DNA of 64,000 bases from Mesorhizobium sp. B1-1-8 (GTDB lineage Bacteria; Pseudomonadota; Alphaproteobacteria; Rhizobiales; Rhizobiaceae), in the NCBI RefSeq assembly GCF_006442795.2, contig NZ_CP083956.1:1054001-1118000 (forward strand). Reading direction: 5' to 3'. The first letter of the stretch is position 1. Each line of letters begins with the position of its first letter. Under the pieces are notes generated by a model. The model made no database searches. It was not told where the DNA came from and worked only from the letters and a program-made list of their open reading frames with translations. This document shows, piece by piece, positions 30,001-38,550 of the stretch. Made by a program: the position numbers and the translations under genes.

Positions 30001-31860
30001 GTCGGTGAGATCGATCGGCTTGCCGTAGCTGTTCTCCAGCTCCATGTCGTGGATGAAGACCTTGCCGGGGCCCTCGTCGCCGACCTCGAACGTACGCTCG
30101 CTGATGACGCGGAAGCCGATGTTTTCCAGCACCGGCACGCGCCGCGACAGCGCCACCGGGCTGCCGAAATGATAGATCTTGAGCGCCGCCTGATGCGGCT
30201 TCTGGTTGGCATGGCGATAATAGTCGATGGCGATCGGATTGTCGGCGTTGATCCTGGCGATGCGTCCGGCATCGGCGAGCGCCACGGCCGCGCTGAAGGA
30301 GTCGCGATAACTTTCCGGGAAGCGGGCGGCGATTGCTTTTAGCGGCTGGTCGCTGCCGTCGGCTTCCGCCGCCTCGGACAGCGCATCGTCCCAGGTGCGC
30401 ACGATGTCGCGGATCGCCGCCTCGATCGCCGCCTGCTCGACCTTCGGCGTCTTGCCGCCCGAACGGCCGATGATGAAGTGAACCCGCGCCAGCCCGCCCT
30501 CGGGGAAGGCCGGGTAATAGGCTGAAAGCCGGCCTTCGAACACGGTCTTCAGATAGGTGCCGATCTTCTCGCGCACGACGCTGTCGTAGCGGTCGCGCGG
30601 CACGAAGACGAGGATGGAGACGAAGCGGTCGAACTGGTCGACGCGTACCAGCGCCCTGACGCGCGGCCGTTCGATCAGGCCGAGGATGGCGCCGGCGTGC
30701 TTCCTCAGGATCGGCACGGGAACCTGGAAAAGCTCATCACGCGGATAGCTTTCAAGCACGTTGATCAGCGCCTTGCCGGAATGGTCGTGGCGGTCGAAAC
30801 CGGACTTGGCGATGACCGTCTCGGCCTTCGAGCGCAGATAGGGGATCTTCATCACCGAGCGCGTGTAGGCGGTCGAGGTGAACATGCCGACGATGCGCAG
30901 TTCGCCGGCAAGCGCGCCTTTGGCGGTGTAGGTCTTGACGCCGATATAGTCGAGATAGATGCGGCGGTGCACGGAAGACTTGGCGTTGGCCTTGGTGACG
31001 ATCAGCGGCTCCGGCCCATGCAGGAAGGCGCGGATCTCCGGCGTCGTCGTCACCGCCTCGGTGCCGCGCCGCAGCACCAGCACGTCCGGGTCGGAGAGGA
31101 TGCCGAGGCCGGGCTTGTCGGCACGCTCCAGCGTGCCGCTCTCCTCGCCGCCGACATATTTGAACTCGCGCATGCCGAGGAAGGTGAAATTGTCGTCGCG
31201 CAGCCATTCGAGGAAGGCGATGGCCTCGGCGACGCTCTTCTTGTCGAGCGGCACCGCCGAATAGCGGAACTCCGAGATAGCCTGGTCGAGGCGCGCAAGC
31301 ATCGGCTTCCAGTCGCTGACGGCGGCGCGAACCTGGTTCATCACCTTGCCCAGCCGTTCCGCCAGCCCGTTCGCCTGCTCGGCGCTCAGGCGCGGAATGT
31401 GGACATGAACGACGCTCAGCCGGTCATGGCTGCCGTCATCCTTGCCGAAGCTGCCGTCGCCGAGAATCTCCTCCACGCCGGCCTTGCCGTGGCGCACGGT
31501 GATGATCGGATGGGTGACGAGCGTCGGCTCCCCCGCCGTCTCGGTGATTTCGCCGAGGATGGAATCGAACAGGAACGGCATGTTGTCGTTGACCACCGTG
31601 ATGACGGTGACCGGACGGCCCTCGCGGGCGACGCCGGAATCGGCGTCGACGGCAATCACGCAGTCGCCTTTGCGGTGGCCATTGACCGCCCGGTTGGCCA
31701 ATTCCGCGGCGCGCTTGAGGTCTGCGATGTCATAGGCGGCGATGTCTTCGGCCGGCGCCCGGGCAAGCAAATAATCGGCAAAGCTCGCCGGACTTTCCGC
31801 CGATCTGGCGCCTGCGGCCGCCTTCTTTTTCGGCTTGCTCGCGGTTTTCACGCTTGCCAT
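27070..31860 (-). CDS. Large NAD-specific glutamate dehydrogenase (about 180 kDa class)
   Basis: 1596-residue enzyme of the GDH-180/L-GDH class, oxidatively deaminating glutamate to 2-oxoglutarate and feeding amino-acid carbon into the TCA cycle. A long N-terminal regulatory half (ACT-like segments) precedes the catalytic domain, which begins near RFGPVARGGLRWSDRAQDYRT. Other catalytic-region marks are VPVGAKGGFYPKK, GVGDMSGDVFGNGML and GIGTYVRASGETN. I chose the ATG at 31860, followed by a basic, disordered leader, with GGGAGG about 10 bases upstream. It is divergent from a CMD-family gene. Confidence 0.95.
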   Translation of the reverse strand: MASVKTASKPKKKAAAGARSAESPASFADYLLARAPAEDIAAYDIADLKRAAELANRAVNGHRKGDCVIAVDADSGVAREGRPVTVITVVNDNMPFLFDSILGEITETAGEPTLVTHPIITVRHGKAGVEEILGDGSFGKDDGSHDRLSVVHVHIPRLSAEQANGLAERLGKVMNQVRAAVSDWKPMLARLDQAISEFRYSAVPLDKKSVAEAIAFLEWLRDDNFTFLGMREFKYVGGEESGTLERADKPGLGILSDPDVLVLRRGTEAVTTTPEIRAFLHGPEPLIVTKANAKSSVHRRIYLDYIGVKTYTAKGALAGELRIVGMFTSTAYTRSVMKIPYLRSKAETVIAKSGFDRHDHSGKALINVLESYPRDELFQVPVPILRKHAGAILGLIERPRVRALVRVDQFDRFVSILVFVPRDRYDSVVREKIGTYLKTVFEGRLSAYYPAFPEGGLARVHFIIGRSGGKTPKVEQAAIEAAIRDIVRTWDDALSEAAEADGSDQPLKAIAARFPESYRDSFSAAVALADAGRIARINADNPIAIDYYRHANQKPHQAALKIYHFGSPVALSRRVPVLENIGFRVISERTFEVGDEGPGKVFIHDMELENSYGKPIDLTDGGKLFEDVFLSVWRGDVDNDGYNGLAQTAALWSGEITILRAYGRYLQQAGIPQSQDFIAAALNRYPEIARGLHALFVARLGPTAETEGVVAAKHLKAKIKDALEEVPNIDDDTIIRRYLNLIEASLRTNHFVADTKAKGQSLAIKLDSQAVEGLPAPRPWREIFVYGSEVEGVHLRFGPVARGGLRWSDRAQDYRTEVLGLVKAQQVKNAVIVPVGAKGGFYPKKLPMSAGRDAIFEAGTSAYKNFVSSLLSITDNIGIDGVIPPAGVVRRDQDDPYFVVAADKGTATFSDTANAISEKHGFWLDDAFASGGSAGYDHKKMGITAKGAWEAVKRHFREMNRDIQTSPFTVAGVGDMSGDVFGNGMLLSPQTRLIAAFDHRDIFIDPDPDMAASMAERQRMFALPRSSWQDYDKSKLSEGGVIVSRSQKSITLPAAAAAAIGLAKTTATPVEIMNAILKAPVDLLWFGGIGTYVRASGETNQDVGDRANDAVRVTALDVRAKVIGEGANLGVTQRARIEFGMHGGRCNSDAIDNSGGVNCSDVEVNIKIALASAMRKGSLTRPARNKLLAEMTDEVSALVLSNNYQQTLALSMARKRGLADIAHQARFMTALEARGLLDRAVETLPSPAALAEREARGEPLTRAELGVLLAYAKIVLFSDIVASDVPDDPHFDRDLMGYFPERMAKKFAGEIHGHRLRREVIARVLANDLVNRGGPSFVNRLQESTGRTAADVVRTFAVVRDGFALPALYHEIDALDNRIDGQIQLDLYQAVSRLIFMTSGWYLKNDTGAAPLGQRIAALQEARKALEPKLTSLLPAFSRERIEERRHGLFKGGAPERLAEQLALTEVAELIPDIALAARTANADIVAAAKAFFAVSDAFRIPRVEEAARSIMPGDYYDQLALSRATDTIGVARRGIAVAALTGHAGAEDPVAAWLEAGGERVGRIRDRLQALTEGGDITVSRLSVASGLMSDLTGM

Positions 31861-31999
31861 GACGCTTATTCCCTCCCGTGGCATGCTTTTGCGACTATGG
31901 TAGCCAGATGACCGCCGTTTGGCGACAAAGGTTTGACGGCTTGCCAAGATTTATCGCCAATTCTGCGGCAAGCCGACGTCCAACGAGGAGAAATGTCCG

Positions 32000-32563
32000 A
32001 TGACCGGCAAGATAACCGCGCTTGACCTCGCCCCGGCCGAGCTTAGCGATGCGACGAAAGCCTATTTCGCCAAATGCGAGGAAAAGCTGGGGCTCGTTCC
32101 CAATGTGCTCAAAGCCTATGCCTTCGACGAGAAGAAGCTGCGTGCTTTCACCGACACCTACAATGATCTTATGCTCGGCGATTCCGGCCTGTCTAAGCTG
32201 GAGCGCGAGATGATCGCCGTCGTCGTCTCATCGATCAACCAGTGCTACTATTGCCTGACCGCGCATGGCGCGGCGGTGCGTCAGCTGTCCGGCGATCCGG
32301 CGCTGGGCGAGATGATGGTGATGAATTTCCGCGCCGCCGACCTGTCGGAGCGCCAGCGCGCAATGCTGGAATTCGCGGTCAGGCTGACCGAAGAGCCGGC
32401 TAAGATTGTCGAGGCCGACCGCGCGGCGCTGCGCCAGGCCGGCTTCAGTGACCGCGACATCTGGGACATCGCCTCGACCGCCGCCTTCTTCAACATGTCG
32501 AACCGGGTGGCGGCGGCGATCGATATGCGGCCGAACGACGAATATCATGCCATGGCGAGGTGA
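32000..32563 (+). CDS. Carboxymuconolactone decarboxylase/AhpD-like peroxidase-related enzyme
   Basis: 187-residue all-helical protein of the AhpD-like superfamily. The redox motif is QCYYCLTAHG with C82, C85 and H89, the arrangement of AhpD-type alkylhydroperoxidases. The sequence also has KLGLVPNVLKAYAF near residue 29, typical of the uncharacterised peroxidase-related subfamily. GAGGAG lies 10 bases before the ATG at 32000. Its stop is only 8 bases from the end of the convergent nuclease module, marking the sharp left boundary of that AT-richer block. Confidence 0.9.
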   Translation: MTGKITALDLAPAELSDATKAYFAKCEEKLGLVPNVLKAYAFDEKKLRAFTDTYNDLMLGDSGLSKLEREMIAVVVSSINQCYYCLTAHGAAVRQLSGDPALGEMMVMNFRAADLSERQRAMLEFAVRLTEEPAKIVEADRAALRQAGFSDRDIWDIASTAAFFNMSNRVAAAIDMRPNDEYHAMAR

Positions 32564-32570
32564 TACATCG

Positions 32571-33215
32571 TCAAGCGGGATGGTTCTCTGTTGTGATCAG
32601 ATTCTGAAGAATCTTCAGGAATTCCCTCGTGTCGCCGGCAGTAACGCCGACATCAAGTTCGCCGTGAACAAATCGATTCCGAGAAGTCGCCAATGATCGC
32701 AGGCGATGCGCTTCACTGGGGGTAAGTATTCCCTCGTTGGCCATAACTTCAATAATACGACCAGGAGTTTGTGGTCGAACAAATCGATCCGCGAGAACTC
32801 TACGAGCGATCGCTTCAAAGACAGCCCACGACAACAAGAAACCTGCAGAAGCGTGACCATCGGCGATAAGCGCTTCAACCTGAGAGAGAGTGTCCTTGAT
32901 CTCGCTGATCGATTGTGCACGGAGCGGCACCTCAATTCCTGAATTGGACGCCCAATAAACCTTAAATTTCCAACCCTTTTGACCTTCAAATAGCTTGGCG
33001 ATATCGTCCAGCCTTCGACTATCCGGGTCGCTTTTTGAAGCGACTTCAATAGCTAGGTTGCCGTCCTCTCGCAAGGCGATCAAATCCGGAAGATAAGAGC
33101 CGAGAAAGGGCGGCACTATCGAGCGCCGGGGCTCCCTAATGACCTGGTAGCCATCGGCCTCCAACTCAGGGAGCAACCCCTCCAGGATGGTCTGCTCGAG
33201 AACGTCCGTCTTCAT
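32571..33215 (-). CDS. Putative nuclease-HEPN fusion (REase AHJR-like N-terminus, HEPN-like C-terminus)
   Basis: 214 residues. Residues 1-90 look like a restriction-endonuclease fold of the archaeal Holliday-junction-resolvase type: LPDLIAL gives D44 and AIEVASK gives E57, but the usual E-x-K lysine position is A59, with K61 two residues on, so activity is uncertain. Residues 118-205 form helices ending in SRNRFVHG, whose R179-x4-H184 matches the R-x4-6-H signature of HEPN ribonucleases. The ATG overlaps the stop of the upstream RusA-like gene (ATGA), so the two are coupled. The block is visibly AT-richer than its surroundings. Domain calls are from motifs only. Confidence 0.65.
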   Translation of the reverse strand: MKTDVLEQTILEGLLPELEADGYQVIREPRRSIVPPFLGSYLPDLIALREDGNLAIEVASKSDPDSRRLDDIAKLFEGQKGWKFKVYWASNSGIEVPLRAQSISEIKDTLSQVEALIADGHASAGFLLSWAVFEAIARRVLADRFVRPQTPGRIIEVMANEGILTPSEAHRLRSLATSRNRFVHGELDVGVTAGDTREFLKILQNLITTENHPA

Positions 33216-33625
33216 TGCAATTCCTCGTGCGGATCATTCGAAATTCGAACATATAAGGCAGGCTTGGCGCCTTCAAAGGCCTGAACGAATGTAGCAGATG
33301 GGTTGCCAAAGCTAAACAGGTGGTCTGGCTCAAACTTCTGAACGAGCACGCGTTCCACCTGAGAATCATCAAGGTAGATGTGGGCGCAACAAGCGTCGAG
33401 AATAAGCTTGACGATGTTATCTATGTCGCCCTGCATCGGCTCTGGTGGAAAGTAAAACAGTGTCACCGCAATCCGCTGGTCACTCGCAAAATGTGGATCG
33501 GGAAGCGCTACACGGCTCGAATCTCGGACCTGATCTTTCCACTGCTCTCGTGATTCCGAACGTTTGGCTTGATGAGAAACCGGCGTTCCATGAACAATGA
33601 ATTCTATAGGAAAGACGATCTCCAT
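33212..33625 (-). CDS. RusA-like Holliday-junction endodeoxyribonuclease
   Basis: 137-residue protein with the RusA core: the acidic metal-binding cluster GDIDNIVKLILDA (D67, D69, D77) and YLDDSQVERVLVQK (D86, D87), plus the N-terminal strand FIVHGTPVSHQAKR. RusA enzymes cut four-way DNA junctions as dimers and are usually phage-derived. I chose the ATG at 33625, preceded by GGAG; a TTG at 33646 is an alternative. It is the first gene of a coupled pair with the nuclease-HEPN protein. No phage genes are near, which is unusual for rusA. AT-richer composition suggests transfer. Confidence 0.82.
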   Translation of the reverse strand: MEIVFPIEFIVHGTPVSHQAKRSESREQWKDQVRDSSRVALPDPHFASDQRIAVTLFYFPPEPMQGDIDNIVKLILDACCAHIYLDDSQVERVLVQKFEPDHLFSFGNPSATFVQAFEGAKPALYVRISNDPHEELQ

Positions 33626-33744
33626 CTTCTCCAGCAACCCCGGCAATCACCACACCCGGGAGTGAAACTACCATAAGCCTTTGAGGAAGCTAGGCGTAAG
33701 CTCCTTCGCATTCTCGATTGCCTGTTTTCCATTTTGGGCCGATG

Positions 33745-33794
33745 ATCAACGATTGCGGCACGGCCGCACATCAACGATTGCAGCAAAGCCGCAT
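33745..33794. repeat. 25-bp tandem duplication
   Basis: atcaacgattgcggcacggc (with cgcac) at 33745-33769 is followed at once by atcaacgattgcagcaaagc (with cgcat) at 33770-33794; the units differ at a few positions. It lies between the RusA-like start and the YCII gene. Confidence 0.75.
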
Positions 33795-33851
33795 ATCACC
33801 AGGCGGCAGGGCCGCATACCGGTTCGATGCCGCCGATCGAGGGAGGAGAAC

Positions 33852-34175
33852 ATGGCGAAGTTTCTCTATGTCTTTCACGGCTCGGGCAAGATGCCGACCG
33901 AAGAGGCCGAACGGAAAGCGGCAACGGATGCTTGGAACGACTGGTACGGCAAGCTTGGCGCGGCCGTGGTCGACGCCGGCAATCCGGTCGGCATGTCGAA
34001 GACCGTGCTGCCCGGCGGCAGGATCGAAAACAATGGCGGCAGCAACCCGACTGCCGGCTACACGGTCGTCGAAGCAAAAGACATCGACGACGCCGTCGGC
34101 AAGGCCAAGGATTGTCCCATCCTGATGGACCCGGCCTTCAGCATCGAAGTCGCGCCCATCATCGAGATGATGTAA
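33852..34175 (+). CDS. YCII-related domain protein
   Basis: 107-residue protein of the YCII-like dimeric alpha-beta fold. Visible features are the N-terminal strand AKFLYVFHGSG, a helix with EEAERKAATDAWNDWYGKLG, the glycine-rich VLPGGRIENNGGSNPTAGYT and the last strand FSIEVAPIIEMM. The ATG at 33852 follows GGGAGGAGA at good spacing. Relatives are usually called DGPF or YCII proteins and often accompany sigma factors; none is present here. The function is unknown. Confidence 0.82.
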   Translation: MAKFLYVFHGSGKMPTEEAERKAATDAWNDWYGKLGAAVVDAGNPVGMSKTVLPGGRIENNGGSNPTAGYTVVEAKDIDDAVGKAKDCPILMDPAFSIEVAPIIEMM

Positions 34176-34244
34176 TGCGTCCATGAGCAAAAAAGGGGAG
34201 CACGTGGTGCCCCCTTTCAGACTGCATCGGTGACGAAACACCAA

Positions 34245-34291
34245 AGCATGTCTTTGTCCCGAAACCGCCGCACACTTTCGGGAGACATGCT
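34245..34291. repeat. Rhizobial palindromic intergenic repeat, family A, copy 3
   Basis: agcatgtctttgtcccgaaa is mirrored by tttcgggagacatgct around ccgccgcacac. It is the inverse orientation of the copies at 2261 and 2832. It lies two bases from the typA stop and could terminate transcription between the convergent genes. Confidence 0.8.
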
Positions 34292-34293
34292 GT

Positions 34294-36123
34294 TTACGCC
34301 GCGCCGACCGCCTTGGCAGACTTCTCGAAACGCTTGCGCTCGTTGGGGTCGAGATAGAGCTTGCGCAGCCGGATGGTCTTCGGCGTCACCTCGACCAGCT
34401 CGTCGTCCTGGATCCAGGCCAGCGCGCGCTCAAGCGTCATGCGGATGGGCGGGGTGAGCTTCACCGCCTCGTCCTTGCCGGCGGCGCGGATGTTGGTGAG
34501 CTTCTTGCCTTTGAGCACGTTCACTTCAAGATCGTTGTCGCGCGAATGGATGCCGATGATCATGCCCTGATAGACCTTGACGCCCGGATCGATGACCATC
34601 GGGCCGCGGTCCTCCAGGTTCCACATGGCATAAGCGACCGATTCACCCTGCTCGTTGGAGATCAGCACCCCGTTGGTGCGGCCGGGCAGCTCGCCCTTGT
34701 AGGGCTCGTAGGCATGAAACAGCCGGTTCATCACGGCAGTGCCGCGCGTGTCGGTCAAGAGTTCCGACTGATAGCCGATCAGGCCGCGCGTCGGCGCGTG
34801 GAAGACCAGGCGCTGGCGGTTGCCGCCGGACGGGCGCAGTTCGACCATCTCGGCCTTGCGCTCCGACATCTTCTGCACGACGATGCCGGCATGCTCCTCG
34901 TCGACGTCGATGACGACTTCCTCGACCGGCTCCAGCAACTCGCCATTCTCGCCCTTCTGCATCACCACGCGCGGCCGCGACACGGCAAGTTCGAAGCCTT
35001 CGCGGCGCATCGTCTCGATCAGCACCGCAAGCTGCAATTCGCCGCGGCCTGAAACGAAGAAAGAGTCCTTCTCAGGCGATTCCTCGATCTTCAGCGCGAC
35101 ATTGCCTTCGGCCTCGCGCAGCAGGCGGTCGCGAATGACGCGGCTGGTCACCTTGTCGCCTTCGGTGCCGGCCAGCGGACTGTCGTTGACCAGGAACGAC
35201 ATGGTCACGGTCGGCGGATCGATCGGCTGCGCATGCAGCGGCTCGGTCACCGCCGGATCGCAGAAGGTGTCGGCGACGGTGCCCTTGGAGAGGCCGGCGA
35301 TGGCGACGATGTCGCCCGCCTGTGCTTCCTCGATCGGCTGGCGCTCGAGGCCACGGAAGGCGAGGATCTTCGAGATACGGCCGGTCTCGATCTGGGTGCC
35401 GTCATGGTGCAGCACCTTGACCGCCTGGTTGGGCTTCAGCGAACCGGACTCGATGCGCCCGGTGATGATGCGGCCGAGGAACGGATTGGCTTCGAGGATG
35501 GTGCCGATCATGCGGAAAGGACCGGGATGCACGGTCGGCGCCGGCACGTGCTTGACCACAAGGTCGAACAGCGGCGCCAGGCCCTGGTCCTTCGGGCCTT
35601 CCGGCTTTTCCGACACCCAGCCGTCGCGGCCCGAACCGTAGAGGATCGGGAAGTCGAGCTGCTCGTCGGTGGCGTCAAGCGCGGCGAACAGGTCGAACAC
35701 CTCGTTGACCACCTCGACATGGCGGGCGTCCGGACGGTCGATCTTGTTGATGACGACGATCGGCTTCAGCCCGACCTTGAGCGCCTTGCCGACGACGAAC
35801 TTGGTCTGCGGCATCGGGCCCTCGGCGGCGTCGACCAGCACGATGGCCGAATCCACCATCGACAGAATGCGCTCCACCTCGCCGCCGAAATCGGCATGGC
35901 CTGGCGTGTCTACGATGTTGATGCGGGTGCCATGCCAGTCGACCGAGGTCGCCTTGGCCAGGATGGTGATGCCGCGCTCCTTTTCGAGGTCGTTGGAATC
36001 CATGGCGCGCTCGGCGACGCGCTGGTTGTCGCGGAAGGATCCGGACTGTTTCAGGAGCTGGTCGACCAGCGTGGTCTTTCCATGGTCGACGTGCGCGATG
36101 ATCGCGATATTGCGGATGTTCAT
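34294..36123 (-). CDS. typA: Ribosome-associated GTPase TypA/BipA
   Basis: 609-residue translational GTPase related to EF-G and LepA that binds the ribosome under stress and helps 50S assembly at low temperature. The G1 motif AHVDHGKT is at residues 10-17, then [14 protein letters not shown] (G3) and NKIDRPDA (G4). The C-terminal TypA-specific domain carries [11 protein letters not shown] and [21 protein letters not shown] chose the ATG at 36123, directly before the GTPase fold. A perfect 16-bp palindrome lies 77 bases upstream (36200-36215). Confidence 0.97.
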   Translation of the reverse strand: MNIRNIAIIAHVDHGKTTLVDQLLKQSGSFRDNQRVAERAMDSNDLEKERGITILAKATSVDWHGTRINIVDTPGHADFGGEVERILSMVDSAIVLVDAAEGPMPQTKFVVGKALKVGLKPIVVINKIDRPDARHVEVVNEVFDLFAALDATDEQLDFPILYGSGRDGWVSEKPEGPKDQGLAPLFDLVVKHVPAPTVHPGPFRMIGTILEANPFLGRIITGRIESGSLKPNQAVKVLHHDGTQIETGRISKILAFRGLERQPIEEAQAGDIVAIAGLSKGTVADTFCDPAVTEPLHAQPIDPPTVTMSFLVNDSPLAGTEGDKVTSRVIRDRLLREAEGNVALKIEESPEKDSFFVSGRGELQLAVLIETMRREGFELAVSRPRVVMQKGENGELLEPVEEVVIDVDEEHAGIVVQKMSERKAEMVELRPSGGNRQRLVFHAPTRGLIGYQSELLTDTRGTAVMNRLFHAYEPYKGELPGRTNGVLISNEQGESVAYAMWNLEDRGPMVIDPGVKVYQGMIIGIHSRDNDLEVNVLKGKKLTNIRAAGKDEAVKLTPPIRMTLERALAWIQDDELVEVTPKTIRLRKLYLDPNERKRFEKSAKAVGAA

Positions 36124-36199
36124 TGTCTGGTCTCGGGAGCGTTGCAGGCGGCAGGCCCAAAGGCGCCGCCTTTTTCGGTTGCGCGGCTCATACAAGGTT

Positions 36200-36215
36200 T
36201 TTCGCAATTGCGAAA
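36200..36215. promoter_or_regulatory. Perfect 16-bp palindrome upstream of typA
   Basis: TTTCGCAATTGCGAAA reads the same on both strands. It lies in the 195-base region between typA and a divergent secreted-protein gene and has the size and symmetry of a dimeric repressor site. The binding protein is unknown. Confidence 0.45.
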
Positions 36216-36318
36216 GAGGAGGCCGCGCCCCAAATACATAGTCACTGATTCTTAAATGTCTTGGTGTGAAATGATTCTGTTAACCAAGGCGGAACCTTTT
36301 CGAGGGCCGGGCAGTTCG

Positions 36319-36606
36319 ATGTTCATGACCGATCATACCATCAGATTGCGTCCGGTTTTGGCGTGGGCAGCGCTTGCCGTCGTCCTGGCGGCCGGTGCCG
36401 CGCAGTCGGCTGCCGTGCTGCGGGAGGCCAACCCTGCACGCGCCGATAACGCCCAAACGGCCGAACAGCTGTTCGCCGACGCCCCTGACGGCGTCGACCC
36501 GGTCGTCACCGGCCCGGTCAGCGCCGCCTTCAAGCAGCGGCAGAAGGATGCCGGCTGCGAGACGGCCGTCTGGCCGAACGTTCCAAGGGCCTGCTATCCG
36601 GATTGA
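36319..36606 (+). CDS. Small secreted hypothetical protein
   Basis: About 95 residues with a signal-peptide-like N-terminus: a basic TIRLRP, then VLAWAALAVVLAAGAAQSAA. The mature part is short, with two cysteines near the end (AGCETAVWPNVPRACYPD), which could form a disulfide. Two in-frame ATGs, at 36319 and 36325, are possible; neither has a strong Shine-Dalgarno sequence. I do not recognise the family, although short proteins with this CxxxVWPNVPRxC-like end are common in rhizobia. Confidence 0.7.
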   Translation: MFMTDHTIRLRPVLAWAALAVVLAAGAAQSAAVLREANPARADNAQTAEQLFADAPDGVDPVVTGPVSAAFKQRQKDAGCETAVWPNVPRACYPD

Positions 36607-36700
36607 CCGTCGCGGCAGCAATGCCACAAAGGTAGAGTTCCGGCACACGCCCCTCCGGCCTGTCGGCCAGAGGGGGTGCTGTCCCGCCAGCAATCATAAT

Positions 36701-38275
36701 TTAAGCCGACCGCACCGGGTCGAGCGTTACCTTGTAAAGTTCGTTGTCGTCGCGATCCATCAGCCGCACGGTCAGCTGTTCCGTGGTGCCGGAAATGTCG
36801 ACCAGGCCGAAGAACTGCAGCCCGGCTGACGGCGGCAGGTTTTGGCCCTGTTCGGCGGTCGGCGCCTTGATGAACTTCAGCTCCGGGCCGAAGGTCATGT
36901 CGAGCTCGTTCGGGCCGAACGTGCCGGCATGAATCGGGCCGGAGACGAACTCCCAGAACGGGTTGAAGTCCTGGAACTGCGCCTTGTCGGGATTGTAGTA
37001 ATGCGCCGCCGTGTAGTGCACATCGGCGGTGAGCCAGACCGTGTTGGTGACGCCGGCATTCTTGATGAAGCGCAGCACGTCGGCGAATTCCAACTCGCGG
37101 CCCTTCGGAGCGCCATTGTCATGATTGCTGACGGCTTCGAAGCCAACCTTCTTTGCCGCATCGTCCCAGACGACCAGGCTAAGCGGCATGTCGGCGGCGA
37201 TAATCTTCCAGGTCGCCTTGGAGTTTGCCAGTTCCCGCTTCAGCCACTTGCTCTGCTCCTCGCCGATCATACGCGACTTCGGCGTCAGGGTCTCTTCCAG
37301 GTCGGGGCCGTTCGGGCCACGGTAGGAACGCATGTCGAGGAAGAACACGTCGAGCAGCGGCCCATGCGAGATCTTGCGGTAGACGCGGCCCGGCTCCGAC
37401 GGCTCGTAGCGGATGGTCGTCATCTCGTGGAAGGCGCGCGCCGCGCGGGCCGCCAGCACATGGATGGATTTTTCCTTGTAGCGATCGTCGGCGGTGAGAT
37501 TCTTCGAATCCGACCAGTTGTTCAGCACCTCGTGATCGTCCCACTGGTAGAAGGTCGGGCAGATGGCGCTGAGCTCCAGCACGTTCTTGTCCATCATGTT
37601 GTACTTCCACTGGTCGCGGTATTCGTCCAGCGTCTCGGCCACCTTGCGCTTGCCGTCGATGAGAACGACGTTCTTCCACTTGCCGCCGCCGGGCAGGTCG
37701 ACCTCGTCCTTCATCGCGCCGTCGGCATATATGGTGTCGCCCGAATGCAGGAAGAAATCGGGCGTATGCTTGGCGATCGTCGAATAGGTCTTCATGCCGG
37801 TCTCGTCGATGCCCCAGCCCTGGCCGGCAGTGTCGCCCGACCAGGCGAAGCGCACGTCGCGCTTGGATGACGGCGCGGTGCGGAAGCGGCCGACGATCGG
37901 CTCGGAGACGGCGTTGATGTCGGACAGATCAGCCGCCGTCATGCGGTAGAAGATGTCCTGATCGGAAGCGAGGTCGGTGAGCAGGCGCTTGACGGTATAG
38001 TCGCTGGCCGGCGAGGTATCGAGCGGCGCAAGCCTGGTCGCGTCGGCGAAGCTCTCCGTCGTCGACACTTCATACATCACCCGCGCCGGACGGTCCGTGC
38101 GCGTCCACACCATGCCGGAGGTGGCATCCACGTCGCCGGACTGGACGCCGTGGGTAAAGACCGGCCGCTGGCTGGCGCGAGAGTAATAGGGCAACGCCAG
38201 ACCGGAGGCGCCGAGGAGACCGGCAGCACTTGCGGAAGTGACAAAGGCGCGGCGGGTCAATGAGAGCTTGTTCAT
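36701..38275 (-). CDS. phoD: PhoD-family alkaline phosphatase/phosphodiesterase, Tat-exported
   Basis: 524-residue secreted metallo-phosphoesterase. The N-terminus has a twin-arginine signal, LSLTRRAFVTS followed by a hydrophobic stretch, so it is folded with its metals before export. After the PhoD N-terminal domain (FTHGVQSGDVDATSGMVWTR), metal-binding motifs include FAWSGDTAGQGWG, FFLHSGDTIYAD, YQWDDHEVLNNW and VWLTADVHYTAAHYY. AGGAG precedes the ATG at 38275. It releases phosphate from diesters or monoesters in the periplasm. No Pho box was identified by eye. Confidence 0.93.
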   Translation of the reverse strand: MNKLSLTRRAFVTSASAAGLLGASGLALPYYSRASQRPVFTHGVQSGDVDATSGMVWTRTDRPARVMYEVSTTESFADATRLAPLDTSPASDYTVKRLLTDLASDQDIFYRMTAADLSDINAVSEPIVGRFRTAPSSKRDVRFAWSGDTAGQGWGIDETGMKTYSTIAKHTPDFFLHSGDTIYADGAMKDEVDLPGGGKWKNVVLIDGKRKVAETLDEYRDQWKYNMMDKNVLELSAICPTFYQWDDHEVLNNWSDSKNLTADDRYKEKSIHVLAARAARAFHEMTTIRYEPSEPGRVYRKISHGPLLDVFFLDMRSYRGPNGPDLEETLTPKSRMIGEEQSKWLKRELANSKATWKIIAADMPLSLVVWDDAAKKVGFEAVSNHDNGAPKGRELEFADVLRFIKNAGVTNTVWLTADVHYTAAHYYNPDKAQFQDFNPFWEFVSGPIHAGTFGPNELDMTFGPELKFIKAPTAEQGQNLPPSAGLQFFGLVDISGTTEQLTVRLMDRDDNELYKVTLDPVRSA

Positions 38276-38379
38276 GGCTTTCTCCTGAATGGCTTTGAAC
38301 GTCGCCGCCAAAGTCTGGCGTCAATGTTTCAGGTACATTTCGGAACCATGAAGTTTTGATAACAGTGGACAGCCTGGGA

Positions 38380-38550
38380 ATCTCCCCCCTCGAGGGGGAG
38401 ATGTCGCCGAAGGCGACAGAGGGGGTCGCCTCGCATGGAGCGCCAACCTCGTCCTTCGTCCTTCATCCGCCGTAAAGGTCGAGCCCGGTCGGACCGACCC
38501 CCTCTGGCCGCTTCGCGGCCATCTCCCCTCGAGGGGGGGAGATCGGCGCC
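38380..38550. repeat. Intergenic hairpin repeat, family B, complete copy
   Basis: Begins tctcccccctcgagggggag, continues gtcgccgaaggcgacagagg, then gtcgcc, and ends ggccgcttcgcggccatctc followed by ccctcgagggggg. Its ends are complementary, forming a long hairpin between phoD and an MFS gene. This uninterrupted copy reveals the structure of the IS-split copy at 7443/8902. Confidence 0.85.

Noticed and set aside
27919..31911. Two frames of over 400 codons on the plus strand opposite the glutamate dehydrogenase
   Set aside because: They lie wholly inside a secure 1596-codon enzyme gene and have no domain signatures.
33212..33625. Prophage remnant on the basis of the RusA-like gene
   Set aside because: No other phage gene (integrase, terminase, structural) lies nearby; the neighbours are chromosomal enzymes, so a two-gene acquisition fits better.
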